Shown: in pieces, positions 37,460-38,413 of the stretch
Layout: the number at the start of each line of letters is the position of its first letter
How positions within the stretch are numbered: position 1 is the stretch's first letter
Virus record (IMG/VR): IMGVR_UViG_3300028581_000105
Span: 1 to 38,413 of that record
DNA: 38,413 nt
DNA from: a virus
Reading direction: 5' to 3' (one strand)
Position numbers and translations under genes: made by a program
Notes under the pieces: model-generated
The model's database searches: none
What the model saw: the letters and a program-made list of their open reading frames with translations, nothing else
Told to the model about the DNA's origin: nothing

Positions 37460-38413
37460 TTAACTTATTTTAAACATTAAAGATTTAATCTTATTAACCT
37501 CTTCTGTTAATAAAGGATTTCTTTTTTTAACTGATTCTTCTTGTGTTGCAGGGTTTTCTTCTTTTGGTTTACCTTTCTTCTCTGTAGTACCACCACCAGA
37601 AAGTTTACCTTCTTTTTTCAATTTATGCATGTATTGGAACATGTTCATAAGTTCAAAAATAAAATTATTTAAATGCTTTTTGAAAGAACCCCTATCTTGT
37701 GCATCTTTTAAAAATGATTTATTTGGTTCATCGGCATTATACCCTTTTTCTTCGTAGATATAAGATTCCTCCATTTTATTAATGTTACCACCACCTAAAG
37801 TGGCCATCTTGTCAACCATACCAACTAGTTTTTTGTTTTTACCAGAGTAAATAACATTAAATAATTCATCAATAAAGCCTTTCAATGATTGAACGCCTTT
37901 TGGGTTATCTGATGGTACGTTGAACATTTTAACAAAATCTGTGGCTATCAAAGGGTTTGATTTCATTTTTTTCACAAAATTATTAATAACCTTATCGTCT
38001 GTATTACCCATTTTTTTAACTTTATTTCGGATAATTTCTAGACGAGTTAAAAGCTCTTCAAATTTCTTAATTTTATCTACACTACTTTTTTTGGTTAAAT
38101 ACTCTAAAGTTCTTTTGTCCTTTATAAATTTACCTTCTATTAATATTGTATTATTTTTCATAATATTTTCATTTATTTTTTCTACTTTTGAACAATTTAT
38201 TGCAAATGGAGCGTCATTACTATCTTTTTTCTTTATCTGAACCAACCCATTGTCTAATAATTGTGTAACAACATGTACAGATTTTTCGCCCCTTTTTGAT
38301 GTATATGAAACTTCTGTATTAACTTTTAACCCGTAACAAGGGTTATCTCTTTCTTTTTTTGATACTAAAGCGTCACCAGATAGAGTACCTTTAGTGTTTA
38401 AAAATTTTTTATT
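37460..38413 (-). CDS. Unknown phage protein, 5' end beyond the window
   Basis: The frame is open from the window end (38413) to the TGA or TAA-type stop at 37460, giving at least 317 codons. A TTG at 38245 is not needed as a start because the upstream sequence reads on as protein (GTLSGDALVSKKERD, GEKSVHVVTQLLDNGLVQIK). The visible part is lysine-rich and mostly helical (KIKKFEELLTRLEIIRNKVK, SLKGFIDELFNVIY), with a disordered Lys/Glu/Pro linker near the end (GGGTTEKKGKPKEENP) and a final helix NPLLTEEVNKIKSLMFKIS. No family recognised. It is upstream of the tail tube gene in the late direction, so it may be a virion protein. Confidence 0.75.
   Translation of the reverse strand, partial: NKKFLNTKGTLSGDALVSKKERDNPCYGLKVNTEVSYTSKRGEKSVHVVTQLLDNGLVQIKKKDSNDAPFAINCSKVEKINENIMKNNTILIEGKFIKDKRTLEYLTKKSSVDKIKKFEELLTRLEIIRNKVKKMGNTDDKVINNFVKKMKSNPLIATDFVKMFNVPSDNPKGVQSLKGFIDELFNVIYSGKNKKLVGMVDKMATLGGGNINKMEESYIYEEKGYNADEPNKSFLKDAQDRGSFKKHLNNFIFELMNMFQYMHKLKKEGKLSGGGTTEKKGKPKEENPATQEESVKKRNPLLTEEVNKIKSLMFKIS

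Noticed and set aside
38245-38413. TTG start at 38245 for the last gene
   Set aside because: The same frame stays open and protein-like to the window end, so the gene begins outside the window.

Overview
The window is part of the genome of a large, AT-rich, T4-like contractile-tailed (myovirus) phage. Evidence is the gene set: a gp19-type tail tube, a gp26-type baseplate protein, a tape measure, very large baseplate/hub proteins, and a T4-style replisome (gp32, UvsX, RNase H, gp41 helicase, Dda). The host is most likely a member of the Bacteroidota, perhaps a flavobacterium. Two plus-strand promoters fit TTG-N19-TAnnTTTG, the Bacteroidota housekeeping-sigma consensus, and a third has the same -7 box. 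No host genes, tRNAs, CRISPR arrays or insertion sequences were seen, and no stretch above 300 bases lacks a gene or a recognisable element.

Layout. Nearly everything is on the minus strand, so transcription runs from high to low coordinates. From 38413 down: an unknown protein cut by the window end; the tail tube gene, flanked by two paralogous homing-type endonucleases in opposite orientations (35809-37452 plus; 33567-35150 minus); and a set of genes from 33553 to 28124, most of whose products start with a short basic, amphipathic peptide resembling a capsid-targeting leader. That set includes a caspase-like cysteine peptidase, a Dps/ferritin-like protein, a coiled-coil protein, and two proteins sharing a C-terminal domain. 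Next come the tail genes: gp26-like protein, small protein, unknown, tape measure, 1361-residue protein with an OmpA-like segment, LysM/gp53-like wedge protein, and 2124-residue hub with a lysozyme-like C-terminal domain. Four unknown genes and a terminator follow. The replication module is then gp32, UvsX, an unknown, RNase H, an unknown, the replicative helicase, and a class II (B12-dependent) ribonucleotide reductase.

On the plus strand are single genes: a Dda-type helicase, an M20-type metallopeptidase, a DUF6011-like zinc-ribbon protein, one of the endonucleases, and a stand-alone structured RNA candidate of about 150 nt.

Most notable are the inteins. The helicase is broken into two genes by a split intein closely resembling gp41-1, with a 56-residue remnant of a Vsr-like endonuclease between the halves. 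The reductase has a contiguous LAGLIDADG intein at its redox cysteine and the N-half of a second, NrdJ-1-like split intein directly after its radical cysteine. The start of another endonuclease gene follows and runs off the window. The least described candidate system is the 28-33.5 kb set of leader-bearing proteins, which may be packaged in the head and injected. A minus-strand motif, ATATTTATW, lies before most of the late-type genes and is probably the phage late promoter.

Limits: all calls are by eye from the sequence, without database searches. Family names rest on remembered motifs.
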